The notes beneath the pieces were generated by a model. It saw only the letters and a program-made list of their open reading frames with translations, was not told where the DNA came from and did not search any database. Source: an uncultured Pseudomonadota bacterium (GTDB lineage: Bacteria > Myxococcota_A > UBA9042 > CAIXZC01). Taken from it: a DNA stretch of 6,677 nucleotides. Location: assembly GCA_937884235.1 (NCBI GenBank), contig CALGBT010000639.1:1-6677 (forward strand), given 5' to 3'. This document shows, piece after piece, positions 5,988 through 6,677 of this stretch. Both the position numbers and the translations under genes were made by a program. The first letter of the stretch is position 1. The number at the start of each line of letters is the position of its first letter.

Positions 5988-6677
5988 ATGGCCCGCTCCA
6001 CCGCCACGAGAGGCGCTATTCTAACTGCACTATGGCGGAAGGCCTGGATCCGCTGGCCACTCTATGGCCTGCTGGCCTTGCTCGCAATCGAGGCTCTCCT
6101 GCGTGCCGGCGACCCATCTGCAGGGCTTCCAAACACCATGCAGTCGGACCCCGCGCTGCTGTGGCTTCCCCAGGAAGGCGACCCGCGAGAAGCGAGTTTC
6201 ACGCTAAAGCAGTCGGTGGGCAGCGCGGGACGGACGGCAGTATTCGTGGGGGATTCCAGCGTGTACGGTCACGGCCTGCAGTCCATCCAGAGCTTCCCCG
6301 CCCAGGTCGCATTGGCAGCACCTGGGCGCATCCGGACGCTCAATCTGGCAGCCCCAGGCTACTCCACGCTGCAGTCCCTGCAGGTCCTGAAGGCCGTGCT
6401 GCCTCGGGAACGACCCGAATTGGTGATCGTGGCCAATCTCTGGTCAGACAGCAACATCGGTTCTTTCACCGACCGTGAGCAACTGACGCAGCGGAATTCA
6501 GCGGCCTTCCAGTTCTTCTTTCACACCAATCGAGTGCTCTCTCGACTAGCAACCTGGCGGGCCCTTCTCCAGGCTCTGGGCAAGCTACAACCGCTCACGG
6601 TGGGCTGGGGGCAGCGAATGGACACCATTGACCGCGGCATGCGGCGAGTCGCCATCAATGATTACGCAGCCAACCTG
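5988..6677 (+). CDS. Membrane-anchored SGNH/GDSL-type hydrolase, N-terminal part (3' end outside window)
   Basis: The frame is open for 230 codons to the window edge. ATG 5988 is fixed by CAGGAGG nine bases upstream and an in-frame TGA two codons before it. Residues 22-40 (RWPLYGLLALLAIEALLRA) form a single hydrophobic segment preceded by basic residues (R3, R8, R17, K18, R22), suggesting an N-in signal anchor with the enzyme domain outside the cytoplasm. The block I motif VFVGDSSVYG starts at 85 with S90 as likely nucleophile. NLAAPGYST (119-127) offers the block II Gly124. VIVANLWSDSN (146-156) occupies the block III position, where the usual Asn-Asp appears as Ser-Asp. The block V Asp/His pair would lie beyond the window. 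Such proteins are esterases or acyl transferases acting on envelope lipids or glycans; the substrate here is unknown. It is on the same strand as the transsulfuration pair, 76 bases downstream, and may read through from it. Confidence 0.8.
   Translation, partial: MARSTATRGAILTALWRKAWIRWPLYGLLALLAIEALLRAGDPSAGLPNTMQSDPALLWLPQEGDPREASFTLKQSVGSAGRTAVFVGDSSVYGHGLQSIQSFPAQVALAAPGRIRTLNLAAPGYSTLQSLQVLKAVLPRERPELVIVANLWSDSNIGSFTDREQLTQRNSAAFQFFFHTNRVLSRLATWRALLQALGKLQPLTVGWGQRMDTIDRGMRRVAINDYAANL

Noticed and set aside
5915..6478. Open frame of 187 codons from a TTG on the + strand
   Set aside because: It overlaps the SGNH hydrolase in another frame, has no good ribosome binding site and gives an Arg/Pro/Gly-rich translation without motifs. 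The frame from 5988 carries the GDSS motif and runs to the window end.

Overview
The window is a densely coded, moderately GC-rich stretch with five genes, all on the + strand. Two are cut by the window edges: a transporter at the left and a membrane-anchored hydrolase at the right. An RND pump with a TolC-type outer-membrane channel indicates a diderm (Gram-negative) bacterium. The composition, Shine-Dalgarno sites and gene spacing are bacterial. I cannot name the phylum; a deltaproteobacterium-like or myxobacterium-like lineage would fit, but that is an impression only.

Layout: (1) 3-1787 is the C-terminal half of an RND efflux permease. (2) 1807-3261, after 19 bases, is a TolC-family outer-membrane efflux protein with a signal peptide; these two look like the end of an efflux operon. 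(3) 3262-3379 is a 118-base gap with a candidate sigma70-type promoter (3320-3348) and a small inverted repeat just upstream of it. (4) 3380-4753 is cystathionine beta-synthase with a C-terminal pair of CBS domains. (5) 4769-5911, 15 bases further on, is a Cys/Met-metabolism PLP enzyme (cystathionine gamma-lyase or gamma-synthase). (6) 5912-5987 is a 76-base gap with a strong hairpin lacking a T tract. (7) 5988 to the end is the start of an SGNH/GDSL-type hydrolase with an N-terminal membrane anchor; its 3' end lies outside the window.

Function: the first pair would pump a substrate out across the envelope, presumably with a periplasmic adaptor encoded upstream. The second pair is a compact transsulfuration operon: beta-synthase condenses homocysteine with serine to cystathionine, and the gamma enzyme most plausibly splits it to cysteine. 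The hydrolase has no evident link to either pair.

I found no mobile element, CRISPR array, RNA gene or undescribed defence-like system. The points worth a second look are an extra C-terminal hydrophobic segment and a substituted proton-relay lysine in the RND protein, a cysteine-bracketed acidic loop in the TolC protein, the noncoding structures flanking the transsulfuration operon, and an apparent block III change in the hydrolase.
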